Shown here in pieces: positions 1 through 5,720 of a stretch of DNA of 7,495 nt. This stretch comes from Pseudonocardiales bacterium (GTDB lineage: Bacteria > Actinomycetota > Actinomycetes > Mycobacteriales > Pseudonocardiaceae). The stretch spans positions 1 through 7,495 of the forward strand of contig JAODNG010000298.1 in the NCBI GenBank assembly GCA_025465385.1, read 5' to 3'. Both the position numbers and the translations under genes were made by a program. Under the pieces are notes generated by a model. The model searched no databases. It was not told the origin of the DNA and saw only the letters and a list, made by a program, of their open reading frames with translations. How positions within the stretch are numbered: the stretch's first letter is position 1; each line of letters begins with the position of its first letter.

Positions 1-356
1 TCGGGGCCGACGCCGGACAGTGGATCCAGCGCGCCGCCCAGCACGTGGTAGCGGCCGGTGAACTCACGAGTCCGCTCGACCGCGACCACGTCCTTGGGCT
101 CCTCGACTACACAGATCACCCGCGGATCGCGGCGTAGATCAGCACAGATCCGGCAGGTCTGCTTCTCGGCGACCGTGCCGCAGACGGCGCAGAACACCAC
201 ACCGTCCTTAACCCGCTGCAACGCCTCCTGCAACCGGGTCACGTCAGCCGGATCAGCGCCCAGCAGGTAGAAGGCCATCCGCTGCGCGCTCTTCGGCCCC
301 ACACCGGGCAGCCGCCCCAACTCATCGATCAGGTCCTGGACGACTCCCTCATACAC
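1..356 (-). CDS. recR: Recombination mediator protein RecR (partial, N-terminal 118 codons)
   Basis: RecR works with RecF and RecO to load RecA on gapped DNA during recombinational repair. The visible protein opens with VYEGVVQDLIDELGRLPGVG, a near match to actinobacterial RecR. It has the helix-hairpin-helix segment (LPGVGPKSAQR, residues about 15-25), then a four-Cys zinc finger (FCAVCG...TCRIC, CxxC-x8-CxxC), then the start of the Toprim domain (VICVVEEPKD). The window edge cuts it at about residue 118, in LDPLSGVGP; the family is usually about 200 residues, so the rest of Toprim and the C-terminus lie outside. GTG at 356 is chosen because family similarity begins there; the nearby ATGs are out of frame. 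No clear Shine-Dalgarno is seen; instead a 15-bp palindrome sits directly upstream. The gene lies 55 bp downstream of ybaB on the same strand, the usual operon partner. Family assignment is secure. Confidence 0.96.
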   Translation of the reverse strand, partial: MYEGVVQDLIDELGRLPGVGPKSAQRMAFYLLGADPADVTRLQEALQRVKDGVVFCAVCGTVAEKQTCRICADLRRDPRVICVVEEPKDVVAVERTREFTGRYHVLGGALDPLSGVGP

Positions 357-357
357 G

Positions 358-372
358 CTGCCATCATGGCAG
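358..372. repeat. 15-bp perfect palindrome just upstream of the recR start
   Basis: CTGCCAT-C-ATGGCAG has two 7-bp arms around one central base. It starts one base upstream of the recR GTG (354-356), covering the place where a ribosome binding site would be expected. It could be an operator, a small hairpin that limits recR translation in the ybaB-recR message, or chance. The symmetry is directly visible; any role is inference. Confidence 0.45.
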
Positions 373-385
373 GCAGCCACATCGA

Positions 386-425
386 CACATGCCGGGCATC
401 ACGTGGGGGGGTCACATGCCGGGCA
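386..425. repeat. 13-bp direct repeat spanning the ybaB stop codon
   Basis: CACATGCCGGGCA occurs at 386-398 and again at 413-425, a 27-bp period and so in frame. The right copy encodes the last residues of YbaB (PGM) plus part of the stop; the left copy, beyond the stop, would encode MPGM again in the same frame. Mycobacterial YbaB proteins end in a repetitive PGM-type tail, so this looks like a shortened remnant of a repeated C-terminal tail. Confidence 0.6.
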
Positions 426-756
426 GGCTGAGACCTCCGCCGGGCCCACCAAGCGCGCTGGCCAGCGGACCCATCTTCTGCTGGGTCAGCTCCTGCAATG
501 CCTGGTGGGCATCAGCCATCGCTCCCACCACGAGATCCTGCAGGGTTTCCACATCGTCGGGATCGACCACCTTGGGGTCGATCGTCACGCTGAGGACCTC
601 ACCGGAGCCAGCCAACGTGACTGTGACCAGGTCACCACCGGCCTGGCCGGTGACCTCCGCCTCAGCGAGTTCGGCTTGCGCGCTCATTAGTTCCTGTTGC
701 ATCTTCTGGGCCTGCTGCAGGATCATCTGCATGTCAGGCGCTCCGCCGGGTTGCAC
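412..756 (-). CDS. ybaB: YbaB/EbfC-family nucleoid-associated protein
   Basis: Small dimeric DNA-binding protein of the YbaB/EbfC family, normally encoded between dnaX and recR. The product is 114 residues. It has a long N-terminal helix rich in Gln (MILQQAQKMQQELMSAQAEL, residues 11-30), then the family core GQAGGDLVTVTLAGSGEVLS and TIDPKVVDPDDVETLQDLVV (about 37-77), then a Gln/Leu helix and a flexible glycine-rich tail ending LPGM. GTG at 756 is chosen over upstream codons because AGAGGAG lies 5 nt before it and the protein then begins VQPGG, as mycobacterial homologues begin MQPGG. It is followed by recR 55 bp later. The tail is shorter than the M. tuberculosis protein's PGM-rich tail; see the direct repeat across the stop. 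Assignment is secure; the precise cellular role of the family is less settled. Confidence 0.95.
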   Translation of the reverse strand: MQPGGAPDMQMILQQAQKMQQELMSAQAELAEAEVTGQAGGDLVTVTLAGSGEVLSVTIDPKVVDPDDVETLQDLVVGAMADAHQALQELTQQKMGPLASALGGPGGGLSLPGM

Positions 757-761
757 CGCGG

Positions 762-768
762 CTCCTCT
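762..768 (-). promoter_or_regulatory. Shine-Dalgarno site of ybaB
   Basis: AGAGGAG on the minus strand, 5 nt upstream of the GTG at 756. It is one of the two clear ribosome binding sites in the window, and it decides the ybaB start against the longer reading frame that would run back to about 891. Confidence 0.75.
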
Positions 769-812
769 CGTGGATTCCGGGCCCGCTTGACGTATAAGAC
801 CCGTGTGCGCAC

Positions 813-840
813 AGGGTAGCCATGTCCTGATCGTTGGAAA
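813..840 (-). promoter_or_regulatory. Candidate promoter for ybaB-recR
   Basis: On the minus strand TTTCCA (835-840) and TACCCT (813-818) are separated by 16 bp. TACCCT fits the actinobacterial -10 pattern TANNNT; the -35 is poor. It would give a leader of roughly 50 nt before the ybaB GTG, consistent with that gene having a strong Shine-Dalgarno. Pattern match only. Confidence 0.25.
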
Positions 841-867
841 CCGGTGCGGTCGGGGCCGGTTTGGCCG

Positions 868-873
868 TAGCGT
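868..873 (+). promoter_or_regulatory. Candidate -10 box of the FAD-reductase/methyltransferase operon
   Basis: TAGCGT matches TANNNT and is followed by exactly 7 nt before GTG at 881. That is the spacing of a leaderless transcript, in which the start codon is the first codon of the mRNA. No convincing -35 hexamer is visible. The short AAAGGG between box and GTG is too close to the start to act as a normal ribosome binding site. Confidence 0.4.
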
Positions 874-880
874 AAAGGGT

Positions 881-2230
881 GTGCAGCTCACCGGGGTGCG
901 GCGCAGCCATCGCGATGCTGTCCAGCGGCTGCAAGCCAGTTACCGAGCGATCCCAGCGGGGTCGCCGGTGCGGCTGGCCAAGCCGACGTCGAACCTGTTC
1001 CGGTCCCGCGTCGCGGCCGGGCCTGGCCTGGACGTCTCCGGCCTGACCGGAGTGCTGGAGGTGGACCCGACCAGCCGTACCGCCGACGTCGCAGGCATGT
1101 GCACGTACGAGAACCTGGTCGCCGCGACGTTGCCGCATGGGCTGGCACCGCTGGTCGTGCCGCAGCTCAAGACGATCACTCTCGGCGGCGCGGTGAGCGG
1201 GTTGGGAATCGAGGCGGCGTCGTTTCGCAATGGCCTCCCGCACGAGTCGGTCCTGGAACTAGAACTGCTCACCGGCAGCGGTGAAATCGTCACGGCAATT
1301 CCCGGTGACGACCTGTTCAGCGGATTCCCCAATTCTTACGGCACCCTGGGCTATGCCACCCGGCTGCGTATTGAGCTTGAACCGGTGCGCTCGCACGTCG
1401 TTCTGCGGCACGTTCGGTTCGACGATCTGGATGAACTGTGCGCCGCAGTGAGGCTGATCATGGCGACTCGGGAATGGGCTGGAGAGGACGTCGACTACCT
1501 CGACGGCGTGATGTTCGCCCGCACCGAGTCTTACCTGACGCTGGGCCGGCGCGCCGATCACACCGGACCGGCTAGTGACTACACGGGCCAGCAGATCTAC
1601 TACCGCTCGATCCAGCAACGCTGCCACGACATCCTGCGTACCCACGACTATCTGTGGCGCTGGGACACCGACTGGTTCTGGTGCTCGGGGGCCTTCGGGG
1701 TCCAGCACCCGCTGATCCGGCCGTTGTGGCCGGCCCGGCTGCGCCGCAGCGATGTTTACTGGAAGATCGTGGCGTTGGCGAACCGTTTCGACGTGGAGAA
1801 TCGCTGGGAGGTCTGCCGCGGCCGCCCGCGCCGGGAACGCGTGATCCAGGACGTCGAGATCCCGCTGGAGCGCACCGCGGAATTCCTGCGCTGGTTCGTC
1901 GAGCACGTCGGCATCGAGCCGGTGTGGCTGTGCCCATTGCAGCTTCGCGGTGATCACACCTGGCCGCTGTATCCGTTGGAAGCCGGCCGGGAGTACGTCA
2001 ATGTCGGCTTCTGGGCCAGTGTGCCGGGCACCGGCAGCGACACCAACCGGGCGATTGAAAACCGAGTTGACGTGGTGGGCGGCCACAAGTCGCTGTACTC
2101 GGACTCGTTCTACTCGCGCGAAGAGTTCGATGCCCGCTACGGCGGCGAGCAGTACGCGGCCCTCAAACAGCGCTACGACCCAGACCAGCGGCTCCTGGAC
2201 CTCTACGCGAAGGCGGTGCGACGTCAATGA
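881..2230 (+). CDS. FAD-binding oxidoreductase, DHCR24-like double-bond reductase (TmsA/BfaA-type)
   Basis: A 449-residue member of the VAO/PCMH flavoprotein fold (FAD_binding_4). The FAD region runs from RLAKPTSNLF (31-40) through GLDVSGLTGVLEVDP (49-63) to LKTITLGGAVSGLGIE (96-111) and LELLTGSGEIV (127-137). The stretch PQLKTITLGGAVSGLGIEAA followed by SFRNGL closely resembles the delta24-sterol reductase (DHCR24) signature, a family that saturates an isolated C=C bond with NADPH. No RSGGH-type motif for covalent histidyl-FAD is seen. It overlaps the next gene, a CFA-type methyltransferase, by ATGA, so the two are translationally coupled. This pairing is that of the tms/bfa genes for 10-methyl fatty acids, where this protein reduces the 10-methylene intermediate; the family assignment is strong, the substrate is inferred. 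GTG 881 is chosen because similarity to mycobacterial homologues starts near here and a -10 box lies 7 nt upstream; GTG 803 and GTG 896 are alternatives. An isolated lipid-dehydrogenating role is also possible. Confidence 0.9.
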   Translation: MQLTGVRRSHRDAVQRLQASYRAIPAGSPVRLAKPTSNLFRSRVAAGPGLDVSGLTGVLEVDPTSRTADVAGMCTYENLVAATLPHGLAPLVVPQLKTITLGGAVSGLGIEAASFRNGLPHESVLELELLTGSGEIVTAIPGDDLFSGFPNSYGTLGYATRLRIELEPVRSHVVLRHVRFDDLDELCAAVRLIMATREWAGEDVDYLDGVMFARTESYLTLGRRADHTGPASDYTGQQIYYRSIQQRCHDILRTHDYLWRWDTDWFWCSGAFGVQHPLIRPLWPARLRRSDVYWKIVALANRFDVENRWEVCRGRPRRERVIQDVEIPLERTAEFLRWFVEHVGIEPVWLCPLQLRGDHTWPLYPLEAGREYVNVGFWASVPGTGSDTNRAIENRVDVVGGHKSLYSDSFYSREEFDARYGGEQYAALKQRYDPDQRLLDLYAKAVRRQ

Positions 2231-3546
2231 CGACCTTCCGGCGCCCCACTCCCGTGACGGACCCGGTGAAGGGTGACCGGCTGTCGCTGGCGGGAATCGT
2301 CGACCTGCTCACCGATGGCCAGTTCCCGGTCCGGTTCACCGCCTACGACGGCAGTGCCACGGGACCGCCCGACGCCGCGATCAGCGTGCACCTGGCCACC
2401 CCGCGCGGTGCCACCTACCTGTTTACCGCCCCGGGCGACCTCGGCATGGCACGGGCCTACATCGCCGGTGACCTACAGGCGGAGGGAGTGCACCCCGGTG
2501 ACCCGTACGAGGCGATGCGGGTGATGGCATACCAGTTGCGCTTCCGGCGCCCGACCCTGGCGGAACTGGCGTTAATCACTCGCTCGTTGGGCTGGCAGCG
2601 GCTGCGGCCGGTGCCACCACCGCCGCAGGAGTCGGCGCCCCGGTGGCGCCGGACGATGGTAGGGCTGGCGCATTCCCGGCACCGCGACTCCGAGGCGGTG
2701 CACCACCATTACGACGTCTCCAACCAGTTTTACGAGTTCGTGCTCGGGCCGTCGATGACCTACACGTGTGCCGTGTTCGACCATCCGGAGGCGAGCCTGG
2801 AGCAAGCTCAGGAGCGCAAACATGAGCTGATCGCCGACAAGCTGGGCCTGCGGGCCGGGATGCGCCTGCTCGACGTCGGCTGCGGCTGGGGCGGCATGGT
2901 GCGCTACGCCGCTCGCCACGGCGTGCGCGCGCTGGGCGTCACGTTGTCCGCGGAGCAGGCCCGCTGGGCGCAGCAGGCGATCCTGCGAGAGGGCCTGAGC
3001 GGGCTCGCGGAAGTGCGTCACCTGGACTACCGGGACGCTCCAGGCTCCGACTACGACGCCGTGAGCTCGATCGGACTGACCGAACATGTCGGGGTACACA
3101 CCTACCGGTCATATTTTGCGCTGCTACTGGCCAAGCTGCGCCCTGGCGGCCGGCTGCTCAACCACTGCATCACCCAACCGGATAACCGCAGCCGGGCCCA
3201 GACCGACGCGTTCACCGATCGCTACGTGTTCCCCGACGGCGAGTTGGCCGGCGCCGGCAAGATCATCACAGAGGCGCAGAATACCGGCTTCGAAATCCGC
3301 CATGTCGAGAATCTGCGAGAGCATTACGCATTAACGCTGAAGCAATGGTGCGCGAACCTCGCCGGGCATTGGGACGAGGCTGTGGCTGAGGTCGGTGAAC
3401 CTACCGCCCGCGTATGGGGCCTGTACATGGCCTCTTCGCGCCTGGCTTTCGAGCGCAACGGCATCCAGCTGCACCAGGTGCTAGCGGTACGCCCCGACGG
3501 CACCGGCAACGCCCATGTGCCGCTACGCCCCTGGTGGCACTCGTGA
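2227..3546 (+). CDS. Cyclopropane-fatty-acyl-phospholipid synthase-type SAM methyltransferase (TmsB/UfaA1-like)
   Basis: A 439-residue SAM-dependent methyltransferase acting on double bonds of membrane phospholipid acyl chains. The N-terminal part (about 1-140) is the lipid-binding/dimerisation domain of CFA synthases; the catalytic domain follows. Visible hallmarks are HHHYDVSNQFYEFVLG (159-174), TYTCAVF with Cys181, SAM motif I LLDVGCGWGG (214-223), GVTLSAEQ (237-244), TEHVG with Glu286, NHCI with His313 and Ile315, FTDRYVFPDGEL (329-340) and EHYALTL with Tyr367. These align with the E. coli CFA synthase bicarbonate-site residues Cys139, Glu239, His266, Ile268 and Tyr317, so catalysis appears intact. 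With the coupled DHCR24-like reductase upstream, a product with a mid-chain methyl branch rather than a cyclopropane is the better guess. The ATG overlaps the upstream stop as ATGA; only a weak purine run precedes it. There are two rare TTA leucine codons, at 2572 and 3331. The exact product cannot be told from sequence. Confidence 0.93.
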   Translation: MTTFRRPTPVTDPVKGDRLSLAGIVDLLTDGQFPVRFTAYDGSATGPPDAAISVHLATPRGATYLFTAPGDLGMARAYIAGDLQAEGVHPGDPYEAMRVMAYQLRFRRPTLAELALITRSLGWQRLRPVPPPPQESAPRWRRTMVGLAHSRHRDSEAVHHHYDVSNQFYEFVLGPSMTYTCAVFDHPEASLEQAQERKHELIADKLGLRAGMRLLDVGCGWGGMVRYAARHGVRALGVTLSAEQARWAQQAILREGLSGLAEVRHLDYRDAPGSDYDAVSSIGLTEHVGVHTYRSYFALLLAKLRPGGRLLNHCITQPDNRSRAQTDAFTDRYVFPDGELAGAGKIITEAQNTGFEIRHVENLREHYALTLKQWCANLAGHWDEAVAEVGEPTARVWGLYMASSRLAFERNGIQLHQVLAVRPDGTGNAHVPLRPWWHS

Positions 3547-3562
3547 GCCGCAGGCAGGCGAT

Positions 3563-3629
3563 GCGTCGTGAACTCGACAGCACGGACGTTCCGGCGCCTA
3601 GAACGTCGGTACTGTCAAGTTCACGACGC
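3563..3629. terminator. 67-bp near-perfect hairpin between convergent methyltransferase and dnaX genes
   Basis: Two 29-bp arms (3563-3591 and 3601-3629) flank a 9-base loop (3592-3600, CGGCGCCTA). The arms differ at three places. In the minus-strand RNA two of these become G-U wobbles and one C-C, giving 28 of 29 pairs; in the plus-strand RNA they are two C-A and one G-G mismatch. It begins 7 nt past the dnaX stop and ends 17 nt past the methyltransferase stop, so it is placed to terminate or protect both messages. No U-run follows on either side, so it is not a canonical intrinsic terminator; U-less hairpins are proposed for actinobacteria. Other readings are a small REP/MITE-like element or a protein-binding site. 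Confidence 0.7.
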
Positions 3630-3635
3630 TCACCG

Positions 3636-5588
3636 TCACGAATCGATGCGTCGGGCTCCGAGTTGCTCGGCGAGTAGCTCCAGGGCGACCTCCTCCGGAT
3701 CGCGACGGCTGGGCGGCTCTCGGCTCATGCCGGACGCCTCGACGAGCATTGCCTCGTCGTCATCCGTCGGCACGTGCGGTAAATCCGGTGCGCCAGGGTC
3801 AGCGGGATCAGAGGGTTCAGGCGGTGGAGGAATACCGTCGTCCGGGGCCTGCGTCGCTGCCGGACGACGGTAGGCGGGACGATCCGCCGAGCGTTGTGGT
3901 GAGCGGCCGGCACGCTGCGCGGTGTGCTGCGGCTTGCTGGTGCCGCCAGCACCAGCCTCGCCGTCGACGTGCTCGCAGCGGACCTGCCAGTCGACACCCA
4001 GGACGTTGCGCAGTGCTTCCCTGATCAGTTCTACGTTGCGGTCATCACCCAGCCGGCGGGCAAGCGGGGCGTTAGGCAGGGTCAGAACAAGCGTAGAGCC
4101 CTGTACCGCGCTCGCGGTGGCGTTGCTGAGCAGGACCTGGGTCGTCCGGCTCTGCTCGCGCACCGCTTCCAGCAAGGCAGGCCACACCCGTCGCACCGCG
4201 GCCGCGTCAAGTTGGTCCGGCGCGAGCGCGGTCGTGGCGGCTTCGGACGGTGGTGGCGCAACGACCGGTGGCTGAACGGCCGGCGGCTGGGCAACGGGCC
4301 GCTGAGCGATGGGCCGCTGGGCCACCGGTGGCTGCGCGACACGCGGTTGGGGAGTGGGCTGCGCGGCACTAGGCGGCGAGGCAATGGGCGGCTGGGCGAC
4401 CGGAGGCTCCTCGGTGGCCGGCGGGGCGATGGTGAGTCGCCGCTCCAGGCGCTCCAGCCGGTGCAGCACAGCGCCCTCGCCTTCGTCGACGGCCGGCAGC
4501 AGCATCCGGGCGCACAGCAATTCCAACAGAAGCCTGGGCGCGGTAGCTCCGCGCATCTCGACAAGCCCGCTGTGCGTGATTTCAGCGAACCGGGTGAGAC
4601 TGCCCGCGCCCAGGGTCTCAGCTTGAGCGGTCATCGTCGCGAGCTGATCCTGCGGGGCGTCGATCAGGCCGTGGCAGGCGGGCTCAGGGGCGACCCGCAG
4701 TAGTACAAGGTCGCGGAAGCGCTGCAGGAGGTCGGCGGCGAAGCGGCGAGGATCGTGCCCCGCTTCGACCAGCCGGTCGATGGTGGCGAACACCGTGGCG
4801 CCGTCCTGGGCGGCCAGCGCCGAGACCATGTCATCGATCAGTGCGACGTCGGTGACCCCGAGCAGTGCCACCGCCCGGGCGTAGGTGACCCCCTCGGGGC
4901 CGGCTCCGGCGAGCAGTTGGTCCAGCACGGACAGCGAGTCCCGGGCCGAACCACCACCGGCGCGGATGACCAGCGGGTAGATCGCCTGCTCGATCGTGAC
5001 ACCCTCCTGAGCACACACCTGCTCCAGGAGCCTTCGCATGGTGCTCGGTGGCAGCAGCCGGAACGGGTAGTGGTGGGTGCGCGAGCGGATGGTCGACAGC
5101 ACCTTCTCCGGCTCGGTGGTGGCGAAGACGAAAACGAGGTGCTCCGGAGGCTCCTCCACGATTTTGAGCAGGGCGTTGAAACCCTGCGTGGTGACCATGT
5201 GCGCTTCGTCGATGATGAACACCCGGTACCGGGATTCGGCAGGGGCGTAGAACGCGCGGTCCCGCAGGTCGCGGGCATCATCCACGCCGCCGTGGCTAGC
5301 TGCGTCGAGTTCGACGACGTCGAGTGATCCTGGGCCTTCGGGCGCCAGCGCAACACATGACGGGCAGTTCCCACACGGGTCCGGCGTCGGGCCCTGCACA
5401 CAGTTCAGCGAACGGGCCAGGATCCGCGCGCTGGATGTCTTCCCACAGCCGCGCGGGCCGGAGAACAGGTAGGCGTGGTTGATCCGGCCAGCCGCCAGCG
5501 CGGTGCGCAGCGGTTCGGTGACGTGCTCCTGGCCGACCACCTCGGCGAACGTCGCCGGGCGGTACTTGCGGTAGAGAGCCAGTGCCAC
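3636..5588 (-). CDS. dnaX: DNA polymerase III subunit gamma/tau
   Basis: The clamp-loader ATPase of the replicative polymerase, 650 residues. Motifs in order: LYRKYRPATFAEVVGQEHV at the N-terminus; Walker A GPRGCGKTS (44-52); four-Cys zinc module C63, C72, C75, C78; Walker B VFIIDEAH (123-130); LLKIVEEPPEHLVFVFATTE (140-159); arginine finger SRT (169-171) in the place of the SRC motif; sensor 2 GGGSARDSLS (211-220). The clamp-loader collar runs to about 385. A proline-rich linker (about 387-450) leads to a C-terminal tau-like domain (about 455-540), a second low-complexity linker, and a conserved tail RRDPEEVALELL...LGARRIDS. GTG 5588 is taken as start: it has no ribosome binding site, but a TANNNT box lies 7 nt upstream. 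SIP-family flavin reductase ends 132 bp upstream. The gene is separated from its usual partners ybaB and recR by the inverted lipid operon. Confidence 0.97.
   Translation of the reverse strand: MALALYRKYRPATFAEVVGQEHVTEPLRTALAAGRINHAYLFSGPRGCGKTSSARILARSLNCVQGPTPDPCGNCPSCVALAPEGPGSLDVVELDAASHGGVDDARDLRDRAFYAPAESRYRVFIIDEAHMVTTQGFNALLKIVEEPPEHLVFVFATTEPEKVLSTIRSRTHHYPFRLLPPSTMRRLLEQVCAQEGVTIEQAIYPLVIRAGGGSARDSLSVLDQLLAGAGPEGVTYARAVALLGVTDVALIDDMVSALAAQDGATVFATIDRLVEAGHDPRRFAADLLQRFRDLVLLRVAPEPACHGLIDAPQDQLATMTAQAETLGAGSLTRFAEITHSGLVEMRGATAPRLLLELLCARMLLPAVDEGEGAVLHRLERLERRLTIAPPATEEPPVAQPPIASPPSAAQPTPQPRVAQPPVAQRPIAQRPVAQPPAVQPPVVAPPPSEAATTALAPDQLDAAAVRRVWPALLEAVREQSRTTQVLLSNATASAVQGSTLVLTLPNAPLARRLGDDRNVELIREALRNVLGVDWQVRCEHVDGEAGAGGTSKPQHTAQRAGRSPQRSADRPAYRRPAATQAPDDGIPPPPEPSDPADPGAPDLPHVPTDDDEAMLVEASGMSREPPSRRDPEEVALELLAEQLGARRIDS
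4248..4424 (-). repeat. Proline-rich imperfect repeat in the dnaX linker
   Basis: Residues about 389-447 of DnaX consist of about ten irregular copies of a five-residue unit of the form (V/I)AQ(P/R)P, for example PVAQPP, RVAQPP, PVAQRP, PIAQRP, PVAQPP. The DNA shows a matching 15-base periodicity. It forms the flexible hinge between the clamp-loader core and the tau C-terminal domain, and should vary in length between strains by slippage. Confidence 0.75.
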
Positions 5589-5595
5589 GGCCGCG

Positions 5596-5601
5596 AGGCT
5601 A
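5596..5601 (-). promoter_or_regulatory. Candidate -10 box for a leaderless dnaX transcript
   Basis: TAGCCT on the minus strand fits TANNNT and is followed by 7 nt and then the dnaX GTG at 5588. Together with the lack of a Shine-Dalgarno this suggests transcription starting at the first base of the start codon. No good -35 is seen. dnaX could also be read from upstream through the flavin reductase gene. Confidence 0.4.
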
Positions 5602-5698
5602 CCGCGCGCCTACGACAGTCCTCACAGCACGAGGCGTACCTCGGTCGCGTTGACCCTGCGTTCCGTTCCAGACGTATGGCCGCCACCTGCCGATCGAT

Positions 5699-5712
5699 CC
5701 ATCGATTGATGG
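5699..5712. repeat. Short dyad in the flavin reductase - dnaX gap
   Basis: CCATCGATTGATGG has 5-bp arms with a 4-base centre and begins 9 bp beyond the flavin reductase stop. Next to it lies GATCGATC. It could be a weak 3' end hairpin of the reductase message or a protein site for dnaX; the stem is too short to call a terminator. The rest of the 132-bp gap shows nothing else that I recognise. Confidence 0.25.
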
Positions 5713-5720
5713 CACCAGGG

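Noticed and set aside
803..880. N-terminal extension of the oxidoreductase from GTG 803
   Set aside because: The 26 extra residues are Gly/Arg-rich and unlike the family, and the best -10 box lies inside them at 868-873.
1259..2227. Long minus-strand open frame (322 codons) opposite the FAD oxidoreductase gene
   Set aside because: Shadow frame typical of high-GC DNA; its composition is Arg/Val/Gln-rich without family motifs, and the plus strand carries clear flavoprotein motifs.
3924..4703. Plus-strand open frame of 259 codons opposite dnaX
   Set aside because: Arg/Gly-rich low-complexity translation produced by the reverse of the proline-rich dnaX linker; no motifs.
3636..5588. Programmed frameshift in dnaX producing gamma as in E. 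coli
   Set aside because: No A-rich slippery heptamer or downstream stop pairing was seen; the gene reads as one full-length tau-type protein.
5650..5680. TTGACC followed by TATGGC on the plus strand as a promoter
   Set aside because: Spacing is 19 bp, the last -10 base is not T, and no plus-strand gene follows; at most it would be antisense to the flavin reductase.
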